This document shows positions 1 through 12,900 of a DNA stretch of 64,000 nt, piece after piece. The number at the start of each line of letters is the position of its first letter. Positions within the stretch are counted from its first letter, which is position 1. The stretch comes from Sialis fuliginosa (Eukaryota; Arthropoda; Insecta; Megaloptera; Sialidae). The position numbers and the translations under genes are program-made. The notes under the pieces were generated by a model that had not been told where the DNA came from, searched no databases, and saw only the letters and a program-made list of their open reading frames with translations. The stretch lies in contig OY540820.1 in the NCBI GenBank assembly GCA_961205875.1, forward strand, positions 3,038,001 through 3,102,000, given 5' to 3'.

Positions 1-1105
1 TATGACCGGTATTATAAACACGTAAATATACTGTATAAACACTAGACTTGCATAGTTCACGAACGAACTAGTTCAAAAGAGCGCTCCCACACGAGAACTA
101 GACGAACTAGTTCGTATGCGTTCTTAAATTCACTGTTCTAAAAATGAGATTGTACGATTTTTATGTTTAATAATTTACGTTTTCAATACTTTATTACCAA
201 TTTTGAATTTATTTTACTAAAGATATATACCTACTATACAGGGTGAGTCACACAGTGGAACAAACTTGAACCGTGGATTGAGAAAAATATTTTAAGAAAA
301 AAACATTATATAAACATGTGTCCGGAAATTTGTCATGAGGGGGCTACAGCCCTCTAAAAATTTTATTCAAAATTAGTTTTTATTTAATATCTGGAGAACC
401 CATTATGCTAAAGTTATGAAATTTGATATGAGGTTTAGTATTAATAAGTGTTATTGATTTCCAGTATTAACCAATTATAATTTAGACCAGGGCTGTATGG
501 AGCCAGTAGGCCCATCGATTTTTACTTCTATTCCATGTTCTGAAAGAAATGGAAGTATTGTAATACCATCGAAAAATCGTGTCCGAGAAAATGACAAATT
601 CTGATTGTACTAACTTCAAAACTTAAAGAAAAGTTAATTTCCGCATGGCGGCTGTGCGTGTGTCTGTGTGTCCGTGTGTCTGTGTGTCTGTGCGGATGTA
701 GAATTTTCTTTCGTTCACGATAACTACTGTAAAAATACACCGATCTGAATTATTTTTGGGGAAAATGTTTGTCTCAGTCAGTAAGTACTCCTGACCTATT
801 GATTTAGTATTTTAGTATTTGTATATTTAAAAATTATTTAAAAAGATAGAAAGAACATGGAAGTCATGTATGGTTCTCCATACCGATATTTTTATCATAG
901 AACAAGAATATAAAAATATTTTTTGTAATTTGAAGCATCCGTATTAAGTAAAATTCAGCATCCTTTCTTTTGCATCCATATTTTTTGTAAACGGTTTATC
1001 CTATGATAAATAAGCAAAGTATATTTTTGTGTATTTTGTGTCATACAATCTTATTCAAATGTCTAACACAGGAAAAAATTAAAGAATAAAAAGTGATGAA
1101 TAATG

Positions 1106-2445
1106 ATGCATTCGGGAAGTTGGATTTTTTTGGATTTTCTCTTCATATGTTCGAAGATGAGTTGAAAATCAAAAATTTGGAACAATCGGCCATGTGCATC
1201 CCGAGAAAATTGTATAATTGTGCATTTCAGTTTTTGAAATATCTCCGGTTCTATAGGTCGTAGGAAAAAAAAAATACTTATAAGTTAATAGACTATAGAA
1301 CGGCACAGGTAGCGTTAATTTTCAAACGTATCATAACCTCAAAAATAAAAAAAATGTCGAAAAACTTTTTTTATCATTAATAATTCAATAATTAACGTAA
1401 AAATGAAGGGATTTTTACGAAAATAAGAGAAAATATGTATTTTTATGTTATAAATGCATGATAAAATTTTCAAAAATAAAATTTGATTTTTACACCCATA
1501 ATCGGCCATTTTTGAGAAAAAAATGGAAAAGCTCGCCATTTAATGAGAAAACGGCATAGGGTAAATTTTATTTTTTTTAATAGTAGACTTTTTTTATGTA
1601 CTTTCTTGTTAACATATGCCAAAATCTGTTAAATAAATTAAAATATCGTCAATGATGTATAAACTAATGCTCGATCAGGGCCACGTGCGAGTAATATACA
1701 TAAATACATATGTATATATATAATATACCACATTTTAATAGTCTTATTATAGATGTTTTGTATTTATTTCTAATATTGCATATTTTTATGTTATTGCAAA
1801 TGACTTTTTTATTATGTGAGTGTAATTCTACAGGAATTGCATTTCTTTATTTTTTTATTTGCAGTAGTGGCCAAATGTAACATTTTTACAAAAAACGATA
1901 TTTTAACTTATTTAACAGATTTTGGCATATGTTCACAAGAAAGTACATAAAAATGTCTATAATTAAAAAAATAACATTTAGGTACCCTACGCCGTTTTCT
2001 CATTAAATGGTCAGCTTTTCCTTTTTTTTTAAATAGCCGATTGTGGGTGTAAAGATCAAATTTTATTTTTGAAAATTTTATCATGTATTTATAACATAAA
2101 AATACATATTTCTTCTTATTTTCGTAAAAATCTCTTCATTTTGACGTTAATTATTGCATTATTAGTGATAAAAAAAGTTTTTCGACAATTTTTTTATATT
2201 TTGAGGTTATGATGCATTTGAAAAGTAACGCTACCTATGCAGTTCTATAGTCTATTAACTTATAAGTATTTTAATGTTTTTTTTATTTACCTACGACCTA
2301 TAGAACCGGAGATATTTCAAAAACAGTGTAGCGATACAATTTTCTCGGGACGCATTTGGTCGATTTTTCCAAATTTTTGATTTTCAACTCATCTTCGAAC
2401 ATATAAGGAGAAAATCCAAAAAAATCCAACTTCCCGAATGCATCA
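1106..2445. mobile_element. Foldback element with about 550-bp inverted arms
   Basis: The segment 1,106-1,650 reappears as an imperfect reverse complement at 1,893-2,445, with about 240 bp between the arms. A single arm, without its partner, occurs again at about 23,341-23,800 inside an intron of gene A. Two copies of one arm plus the palindromic structure indicate a non-autonomous foldback or MITE-type element. No transposase is visible, so the superfamily is unassigned. Confidence 0.75.
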
Positions 2446-2520
2446 CTTCAAAATGCTAATTTCCCTCTACTATCGGCTACTGGAGCTAACACAAAAGATT
2501 AATAGATTAACTCACACTTA

Positions 2521-2734
2521 TGTCCGGTATTATAAAAGAGCTAACAAAATTTGCTAGCTAGCAAGCACTTTCAAATGGGGTATTACTCCTGTTATATTAT
2601 CTATGGATTTGTTTTGGAATTTAGAGCAGTGATACTTCAACTTATTATAACACACTTAGCGACTCTGACCGTACAAAATAATTTTATAATATCATCACTG
2701 TTTTAGTGTTTACTTACCGCGCGTGCTCGAAACT
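2521..2734 (+). mobile_element. MITE-A, truncated left part
   Basis: Starts with the MITE-A terminus TGTCCGGTATTATAAA and follows the internal sequence of the full copies until about 2,734, where similarity stops. Full copies are about 332-337 bp. Confidence 0.8.
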
Positions 2735-3098
2735 TATTATTATAATTATTTGTTGAATATTATAAGAATTTTATAAAAATGATATTATTGATTAAATTTT
2801 TTAATATTAATTAACTGATATATGTTTAGCTTTCCATGAAATTAATTATTATTATTAAATTAAAATAAATTTCGTAAGATTTTTTTAAATATAAATAATA
2901 TATTAATTAATTGTAATTAGATTTTATTATTGAAACAATGAAGAAAATATGATATACATAAATTCTAATTGAAAAAAAAAACATCTGTAACTAATTCCTT
3001 GTTTACAAAATATTCTGCATTATTATATTAAATTAATAATTGATATTAACTATTTTAACATTTCATATTTAATATATTAAATATTAGATAAAACTGCC

Positions 3099-3106
3099 TA
3101 TAAATA
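3099..3106 (+). promoter_or_regulatory. TATA box of gene A
   Basis: TATAAATA lies 34 bp upstream of the A of a matching initiator and 63 bp upstream of the proposed start codon. The spacing is what a TATA/Inr core promoter needs. It supports 3,162 as the true translation start. Confidence 0.65.
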
Positions 3107-3130
3107 TTGGATTCTAAGAAAAAACCTGGT

Positions 3131-3136
3131 TCATTT
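3131..3136 (+). promoter_or_regulatory. Initiator (TCATTT), likely transcription start
   Basis: TCATTT fits the arthropod Inr consensus TCAKTY. If the A at 3,133 is +1, the 5' UTR is only about 29 nt. The assignment rests on spacing to the TATA box and is inferred. Confidence 0.5.
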
Positions 3137-3161
3137 TTTGTTCTAAAATAATGTTCATAAA

Positions 3162-3903
3162 ATGAAACGATCGAAGTATAGAAATTTGTTGATTTTGGTA
3201 AGTATACATTCATATATAATATTCTCCATAAAAAGAGATTTTAAGGTTGAATTTCCATTTTGTAAAGTGATCATTTTTACCAAAGTAACAGTTATTTGAA
3301 TTGTGTATAATTTTATTAGGAAAATACAAAATTCCATTAACTTTCCATGTGCATTTTTTCGAATATTTAGGGAGTGATGACGCAACCGCGGTACGCCTGC
3401 CAGGTTATCACGTCCTTGTTTAACTGGTATTAAATTATAAATCTACAAATTAACTTTGTACTCAACAGGGTAATCAGATGGACCGCTAGATCTTAGAATA
3501 ATATCTTACAGATTTTTTTATATATTTTTTTATTTGACGCTTAACGTCGGCAGTCATTAGACTAGTCCGACAGCTCAATTAGTGCGGGTTAAGTATTTGT
3601 GGGTGAATGAGTTTTTGGTTATTCAACAGGGATAAACGGAGAATTAAGATGTTGCTGATGGGCCGATCATATCAGGTTTACAAATAAGGGGGCCAGGATA
3701 CAAGGGAAATAGAGGCAGGGGTATTTAGGGATTGGGATAAATAAATTTTACAGTTTCAAATCGCAATCATTCACGAATTTCATTAAATCTTTGTAGGTAA
3801 CTTTGTTCGAAATTAATGATTTGAAGATCTTACAGAATTGTTTTTACAGATTTTACAAATATCGTTATTCTACACAGCTGAGTCCAAAAACAATCATTAT
3901 GTG
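3162..3903 (+). CDS. Gene A signal peptide, split over exons 1 and 2
   Basis: Exon 1 (3162-3197) encodes MKRSKYRNLLIL and ends at a consensus GTAAGT. The next in-frame candidate, 3850-3903, encodes ILQISLFYTAESKNNHYV after a TTTTTACAG acceptor. Joined, they give a basic n-region, a hydrophobic core (LLILILQISLF) and a plausible cleavage site after YTA. Exon 1 alone would be too short for a signal peptide, which supports exon 2. A third small exon, 3979-4017 (NRVQVRRAIKNPI, donor GTGAGT), fits phase 0 but is less certain. Confidence 0.6.
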
Positions 3904-6900
3904 GTGAGATTCATGCAATTAAATAAATATTTTCTCCAGTCAAATCTAATTTCACGATTTTGAATTTTGACATTTCAGAATCGAGTACAAGTAAGAAGGG
4001 CTATTAAAAATCCAATTGTGAGTACAGCAGAATTTCCCTGACAACGTCTTTAATTATATTTCCCCTCTACCCTTCACTTACTTGGTACAAAATCATTAAC
4101 AGATGGGTTATTCTGTATCAAGTGGTCCAGAATTAAATTAAATGGTTGTTTGACCATTCTTAAAAAATGTTTTTTGTGTGTAACTACCCTAACATGTTGT
4201 TAGTTCGAAAAGACCATTATTTTAATTTTATTGATTTTTGTTTTCGCGTGACAGCCATAGTTGTTTTGCAGGTCGCAGAATTTTTTGTCCTTTAAAGCTT
4301 TGGCACTTTACAGAAATGGTCTCCGTCACGACCTTGCAGATCTATTATATGTATGTGATACAAGTGGCATGTTAACTGTGTCGAAACGGCGCTGCATTTT
4401 GACGCAGCTAACATGTAATAGATTTGCAAGTTCGAAGCGGTGACGGAAACTGTTTCTGTAAAGTGCCAAGGCTTAAAGGTTTTGCAGAAAAAATGAATAT
4501 CTCAGCTTCTATCAAACTTATGAACATGGAACTAAAAGCAAATTGTTTGGAAATAAAACGGCCAAGTGCGTGTTGGGCACGCACATGATAGGTTTCCGTA
4601 GTCATTACGATTTATACATAGACAAGAGTTATTTCAACGGACGCTCTGATAACGACATTTAAATGCAAATATATCGTGACTGAAGGGTTAAAATCAAAAG
4701 ATCATTTAACATTTTTTGTTGCATTTTAGAAGACTTATCTAATGACATCTCACTCAATGGGTTAAGTGAACAAAAATGTGAGTTCACTTTTCAGTCTATG
4801 GGAGGGGGGTCCAAAATAATTTTGATAGTGTTCGTTATAATTTTAGTAGAAGTACTAATTAAAAGTTACATTTTCGAATTTTTTCAGATTTTTTAAATTG
4901 ATAGTTTAGAAATTAGGGTGAGGGGGACGCTTTGATCACGACTTTGAACGTAAATATATCGTGACTGAAGGGTTAAAATCAAAATGTCATAATACATTTT
5001 TTATTGCATTTTAGGAGACTTATCTATCTATCACTGAATGGATTAAGTGAAATTTTTTTTTTAAATACTTTTCAGTCTATGGAAAGGGGGTCCAAAAAAA
5101 TGTTTTAAAAAAGAATATTATCATTTCTGTTTTTGGGTTATCGTCCGTATACCAAATTTCATCTTAATCGGCTTAAAATTTTTGAGGACGGACGGACGGA
5201 CATGGCAAAACTATAAGGTTATCAGTCTTCGTCCGTATACCAAATTTCATCTTAATCGGCTTAAAATTTTTGAGGACGGACGGACATGGCGAAATTATAA
5301 AGATTCCTAGTTTTCTACGGAAATCTAAAAACGGGTACAAGATTATTTTTAGATGTTTCCACCTAAATATAAACCTAAAGGGTGAAATTTCAGCGTAATT
5401 CTTAGTTCTTTTTTTGAAAAAAATCAAATTTTCAAGGGGATGTTTTTGCAAGAAGGGGAAAAGTTAACAAGTAAAATTATGTTTTACGAAGAGATGGGTA
5501 CTAGTTGTGTTTACACACTAATGTTCAACTCTGAGACTTATACCCCCCTTATTTATTCAAAAATTGAGAAAATTGCACTTTTTAAAGCTAAATAACTCTG
5601 GTGAGGGACTGTACTCTATTTAATTTAAGAATGCAATGGTTGCCGTGGTTTTTGACGGTAAAATGCATGATTCGTACCGTCAAAACACCGGCAATCACTG
5701 CATTCTTAAATAAAATAGAGTATAGATAAAAATCTGAAATTTGAACCCATAATAGTACTTAATAAAGATATTAAGTGCCCAAAATATTTAATAGTATGAT
5801 ATACAAGTAGTTATTTCGAACTAACAACATGTTAGAGTATTTACACACAAAAAATATTTTTTTATAATGATAGAGCAACCAGTGCTGAACCACATCATAT
5901 GGATTGATCTAAAGGTTTTCAGAGCTCTTTAATATCCGGTATTATAAAGGACCTAACAAAATGTGTTGGCTAGCAATTACATTCAAATGGGGTATTAATA
6001 CTGTACTAGTATCTATGGATTAGTTATGGAATTTAGAGCAGTGACACTTCAACTAATTGTAACACAGTTGGCATCTTTGACTGTACAAAATAATTTTCAT
6101 AACATCACCACTGTTTTAATACCGTTTGTATTTACCTTCAACGTGTGCGCGAAACTTGTCAAAGTCATCAACAAACTCCAAAAGAACTGTCATATAAGTT
6201 TGATATCTCAGTTGAAAGTGTTTATTAGCTAACAAATTTGTTAGGTCCTTTATGATACCGGACATAAGTTTAGTAATTTTTCCAATACTATGGTACTTAA
6301 TTTAATTTATTATTATGATTATTCAGGGTAGATCTTTAAATAAGGATATTCTCCTTAAAAATGCATTGGATACTGCACAGAATGTGAATGATGAAATTCA
6401 TAATACGATAAAAAAGGTAATAAGTGAAATTATAACAAATTATAATGAAATAATAATAATTAGAATAAAATCACAGCAGTATTGCGGTGTGGCGCCTAAA
6501 ATTTTAAGTTTATTTTTTTTTTCGTAACAGAATAAAATATAATCTTTTCAGTATTTTTATATGCATCTTATATTATGCCAAACAATTTTTTTTAGTAAAT
6601 TTTATAACACTTAATTTAATAATTTGTGTTTTTGGGGTCAAAGTGAACCCTCAAAAAAAGGTCGGTGGGTGGTGGGAAGCGTATTACCATTTGTAGTGAT
6701 TTGAAACAAAAAAAACATCTGCCAAGTAAATGCACAGTGCTTCCTCGTGCTGAATTCACCAAAGGTAGTTGATTATTGAACAATTTTAATAAAAACCGAC
6801 AGTGTTTAGATAAATTGCCTGGAATTAGTTAACCATTTAATTTTTATACAATTTTACTAAAAAATATTAGTTCAAAATTTTTCTTAAAACGCACCTGATT

Positions 6901-9900
6901 ATTTTTTCGTATATTTTTAATTTTTTGACAATTTCAATCTAAATCTAAATTTATGCAAACGTCAATATGACATTTAAAACGTCAAAATGACATTTTATAT
7001 TTCCAAGCAAAAATAAATATCAATTTAGAAAAACAAAACACGAATTTTTAAAATAAATTGAGATAAATCTTTGTAAGGGAATATTTTACAACAAACGTTG
7101 TAGACCCATATTATAGGAAATTTAATACTCTACAAAAAATATCCTATAAAATTTTCACGTAACATGTATCGTTCTTGAGATATCTTGAAAAATAAATGTT
7201 TTGGGATGTCACCCCTCCCCCTTATACATGATTTTGAAATGGGACTTCTTATAGTATTTTATAACGTAAGTTTTTTTTTCCTTTTTTTAAGTCTGACATT
7301 TGAACCTTATATTGTATCGTCCAAAGAATATTAATAAAATAAAATAAAAATTATAGCGTTTGATTTGAAAAAGCGGGGACTCCTTGTTACCCAATTTATG
7401 AACTTATTCCAAAACTGGCGACGTAACTTTTGTCAATGTCAACCAGAGATTAAATATACAAAATTTCAAGGTTCTACGATAAGTGGAAATGGTCAAAAAA
7501 ATAATTGTAAATCAGTGTTTGAGGGCACTATAAACATATACCGGATGTTTTTTTAAACACTTCCCATTGGATTATTTCCTAAATACCGAATTTTCAGAGA
7601 AAATGTTTAAAAAGCTTCATGGTTTCGAGAGGGCTCAATACTGACAATATGGATTTACCTTGAAAAGGTTACGTTAATGGGTTTTCAGGTTCAACTTTTC
7701 TTTTTCAAATCTAAACCTATATTTTTTTGTTGCAGATTCGTAATTTACGAGGAAAAATAAGCAACTTTTACCTGAAACATTTTTTCTGAAAATGTCCATT
7801 TTTATGATACGGAGCAAAACAAAGAAAAATTTCGGGATATTCAATAAATTTTTACTCGAAAACTACACATTTTTTAGAAAAATCACAAGTGAGAAAAAGT
7901 ACTTAGATTTAAGCAAGGATTCTCAGAAATTTTTTTTTATTCAAATTTAATATTAACTTTTTATGCAACTTTTTAATAAAGTAATTTTTTTGAAATTTTG
8001 ATGAAAAAAATTAAAAACAAATAAAATAAAAATCTCTGAGAATCATTGTCTAAATCTAAGCACTTTTTACTTCTTATGATTATTTTTGAAAATTAATAGT
8101 TTTCGAGTAAAAAATTATTGAAAATCCAAAAATTTCCCTTTGTTTTGCTCCATATCATAAAAAATGGACATTTTCAGAAAAAATGTTTCAGGCAAAACTT
8201 GCTTATTTTTTCTCGTAAATTACGAATCTGCAACAAAAAATATAGGTTTAGATTTGAAAAAGAAAAGTTCAACTTGAAACCCATTAAATAAAACTTTTGT
8301 ATGAAACATTTTCTCTGAAGATTCGTTATTTAGGAAATAATCCACTGGAAAGTGTTTAAAAAACACCCGGCATAAGATAATTATTAATGTGTAGATTGTA
8401 GAACAACGTGTTAAAATTATAATCCGATCGGTTGAATAGAATTTTGTTTCAGCTTCCCGCACAACCGAAAAAAAGTGTTTTCGAGAAAACGCGTTTAAAG
8501 ATTTAGTTTCATGCGCAGTAAGTTGATTTTTACCGTTTTTACTCAATATTAGTAAATACACTTTAGTAAATATACCTTAAATACCTTTGTTTCTCCTTCC
8601 TATGCATGAAACTATCTGTCAAAAACTCCAATAGAACTGTTATATAAGTTTGATACCTCATTTGAAAGTGCATGCAAGCCTGCAAATTTGCGAGCTCCTT
8701 TATAATACCGGACATCGCCATATTTTACTTTCATAATATGTAAAAAAAATCGAAAATTTTAAGTCGTTACACCGCAATATTGCCTTAATGTTTTAATTTA
8801 TTTTTGAAATGGTTCTGAAATGAAAAAAAGCTGCCATGGGACTTTATCAGAGATGTGCAAAATGGTTGACACAATGCATTTGAAATAAAAATGCAAAATA
8901 TTTAATCATTTTAATTCAAATGCAAAATGGTTTTTAAAAATTCCTTTCAAAATGCAAAATAGGTATTTTCAAAATGGTTTTTAAAATAAAATGCTTTTCA
9001 TTTATTTATTGTTTATTTCAAATTTTGTAATTTTAAATACAACTGTTAAACATAATAATAATTTTTTCGTTTAATTGAAATGAACCCTCGATTTAATGAC
9101 TTCAACAGATTAGTAAATTCTTTATAGTTTTATTTATCAAGAGTTTTACCATGTACAATAATGTACATGGGTTTTACAAAATTTTCTACGCTACAGATAA
9201 TTGTCAGTTTATAAAATTTTAATACTATTTAGAAATTAATATCAAGGTTATTGGTCTAGCACCCCTTTAGTTGTGAACTATCCGTTTTTTTTTCAATAAA
9301 AAATAGATTTGGTTTCGAAAAATTTCGTTTTTAATTTATAGGCAGAATACATGTACATTAACGCCGATTTTAGTTGTTGCATTTCCACACGTTGTTTGTC
9401 TGTAAGTCGCACTCTATTACTGTTACGGATGATATTTTTAACGCGTCTTTACAGCTCTCATGGCTGTCATGTATTTCTAGTTTTTCATTACTTTGAAACA
9501 CGTTTTATAATTACTAACTTATAAATGGTACCAACGTTATTTCATGAAAATAGTTTGACAGTACTTGATCAATTAGTAATAAGTACTAAAATTTTAGTTT
9601 ATAAAAATGCATTTTGCATTTTCAAAATAGAAAATGGATATAAAAAATATTTGAAATGTAAATGCAAAAATGGTTTTTAGAGACAGGCATTGAAAATAGA
9701 AATAGGTATTTTGGATTTTGCATTTGCATTTTAAAAGGATCCATTTAATAAATCACATCAGTAGACTTTATATACGTAATACTGAACGTGAGCAGTGTGA
9801 GTGTTTCTTATTTTATAAAACAAATTTTTCTGATTAACAATTAAAATGAATGGGAAATTATAGAAAATAACGTTCTCTACAACTTGTACATAATATACAA

Positions 9901-12900
9901 ACTTTCTATTATGAACCGTATCAAATATAATTTAAAAGAACATTTATTTTATGATTTATAATATTAATTGAACTCAATCTATATTAACACTTTGTTCAGA
10001 TTCACGAAGTTGATGAGTTGGGAGATGGCCACATTGATATACCAACGGTAAAAAATGATTTATTTTTATCAACTTTTAATTTTTTAATTTCATTACAATT
10101 TTTCTATAATCAAAGTTCCAACCTTTTTAAATCAATAGATTTGTTTAAAAATTTGACTATTCCCCATTACTCTTATTGTTCTTTTTATATTTTCTCATAA
10201 AAGTTTCGAAACGAAAAACAGAAAAAAAAAATTATTTATTTTTTATAGCAAAATAGATATTTTGATTCTAAACTTTCAGTTACCGTCAAATGAATTCAGT
10301 GACCTACTGAACGAGTCGTTCAAAACAATAATGAATGTTCAAAAACTGTTTTATCAGGCTTTAGGAAAGGTATTTTGTAAACAATATATATCAAATATTT
10401 TTATAAATTCTGTATTTTTTTTACAGCTGGGAATACCGACTCATTTCTATAAGGTAGGAAACGAAATTAAAAAAAAATGATTTACGTATATTGCTAGTAA
10501 GCAATATACGTAAATCATTTATCATTATCAAATGAATTATTTTTAGTAAAACAATAATTCATTTGGTAAAACAGTTTATCAAGAAAGTAAAATGTCCAGA
10601 AAATAAGAATGTATTTTTAATTATATTATATAATACAAGATGGTGATCTAAATAATAAATGATTAATGTTATTAAAAATGAAAATTCTTATTAATATTAA
10701 ATCGTGTATCAAATATATGATAAAAACTGTAAAGTAATGATTTGTCAAGATATTAATAAAAAATAATTTTTAAAGTTTTCGATTAGTTTCAATAATATAT
10801 AGTTTACGTCAGTTTACGAGATTATGGACGACAAAGCGAGATTAAGAGGGTTTCTTTGGAACTCCAAAAAGACAAATTAACTACCATTAATTTAATGTAT
10901 GGTACTTTTTAGCAGCCACCTTGGAATATAACTGATAAACCTTGGAGTTACGAAGAAACAAGTTCTGAAGAGTCAACAGACATTCCAGAAACAGATGTAG
11001 AACCTACTTGGCCTTCAATTTCATCTGAAGAGTCAGATGAATCGACAGATGCATCTCAACTTCCTTGGGACTCTACACAAGATCCAACTTATAAACCTAC
11101 TTGGCCACCAAATTTATCTGAAGAGTCAGGAGAATCAACAGACATGCCTTCACCACCTTGGGAACCTGAAATGCCACCGGAGTCTCCAGAAGACCCTGAA
11201 ATTCCACCGGAGTCTCCAGGTGAACCTGAAATACCGCCGGAGTCTCCAGGTGAACCTGAAATGCCACCGGAGTCTCCAGGTGACCCTGAAATGCCACCGG
11301 AGTCTCCAGGTGACCCTGAAATGCCACCGGAATCTCCAGGTGAACCTGAAATACCACCGGAGTCTCCAGGTGAACCTGAAATACCACCGGAGTCTCCAGG
11401 TGAACCTGAAATACCACCGGAGTCTCCAGGTGACCCTGAAATGCCACCGGAGTCTCCAGGTGACCCTGAAATGCCACCGGAGTCACCAGGTGAACCTGAA
11501 ATACCACCGGAGTCACCAGGTGAACCTGAAATACCACCGGAGTCTCCAGGTAAACCTGAAATGCCACCGGAATCTCCAGGTGAACCTGAAATGCCACCGG
11601 AGTCTCCAGGTGACCCTGAAATGCCACCGGAGTCTCCAGGTGAACCTGAAATACCACCGGAGTCTCCAGGTGACCCTGAAATGCCACCGGAGTCTCCAGG
11701 TGAACCTGAAATACCACCGGAGTCTCCAGGTGAACCTGAAATACCACCGGAGTCTCCAGGTGAACCTGAAATACCACCGGAGTCTTCAGGTGAACCTGAA
11801 ATGCCACCAGAATCTCCAGGTGAACCTGAAATACCACCGGAGTCTCCAGGTGAACCTGAAAAACCACCAGAATCTCCAGGTGTACCTGAAATGCCACCGG
11901 AGTCTCCAGGTGAACCTGATACATCACCAGAGTATCCTGGTGAACCTACAATTCCTCCAAACTTATCTGAAGAGATAGGAGAGTCAACAGACCTTCCCAT
12001 GCCTACTTGGGAACCTGAAATGCCACCAGAATCTCCAGGTGAACCTGAAATACCACCGGAGTCTCCAGGTGAACCTGAAATACCACCGGAGTCTCCAGGT
12101 GAACCTGAAATGCCACCAGAGTCTCCAGGTGAACCTGAAATGCCACCAGAGTCTCCAGGTGAACCTGAAATGCCACCAGAATCTCCAGGTGAACCTGAAA
12201 TATCACCGGAGTCTCCAGGTGAACCTGAAATGCCACCAGAATCTCCAGGTGAACCTGAAATGCCACCGGAGTCTCCAGGTGAACCTGAAATACCACCGGA
12301 GTCTCCAGGTGTACCTGAAATGCCACCAGAGTCTCCAGGTGAACCTGAAATGCCACCAGAGTCTCCAGGTGAACCTGAAATGCCCCCGGAGTCTCCAGGT
12401 GAACCTGATACATCACCAGAGTATCCTGGTGAACCTACAATTCCTCCAAACTTATCTGAAGAGATAGGAGAGTCAACAGACCTTCCCATGCCTACTTGGG
12501 AACCTGAAATGCCACCAGAATCTCCAGGTGAACCTGAAATACCACCGGAGTCTCCAGGTGAACCTGAAATACCACCGGAGTCTCCAGGTGAAACTGAAAT
12601 GCCACCAGAGTCTCCAGGTGAACCTGAAATGCCACCAGAGTCTCCAGGTGAACCTGAAATGCCACCAGAATCTCCAGGTGAACCTGAAATACCACCGGAG
12701 TCTCCAGGTGAACCTGAAATGCCACCAGAATCTCCAGGTGAACCTGAAATGCCACCGGAGTCTCCAGGTGAACCTGAAATGCCCCCGGAGTCTCCAGGTG
12801 AACCTGAAATGCCACCGGAATATCCCGGTGAACCCACAATTCCTCCAAATTTATCTGAAGAGTCAGGAGAGTCAACAGACCTTCCCATGCCTACTTGGGA

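Larger units (their letters stand above)
1..3098. other. Non-coding repeat region upstream of gene A
   Basis: No coding exon is supported here. The stretch holds a large inverted-repeat element (about 1,106-2,445), a truncated MITE-A copy (2,521-2,734), and at about 300-520 a dispersed repeat whose reverse complement recurs in two pieces at 35,220-35,345 and 35,945-36,020. A CA/TG-rich patch lies at about 655-695. Short open frames are AT-rich and lack splice or codon support. Confidence 0.7.

Noticed and set aside
3386-3410. Possible exon after ATATTTAG (GVMTQPRYACQ)
   Set aside because: Donor choices are poor, and it would put a polar segment in the middle of the signal peptide.
6547-6600. 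Possible gene A exon after TCTTTTCAG
   Set aside because: Open for about 20 codons but with no acceptable phase-0 donor before a stop.
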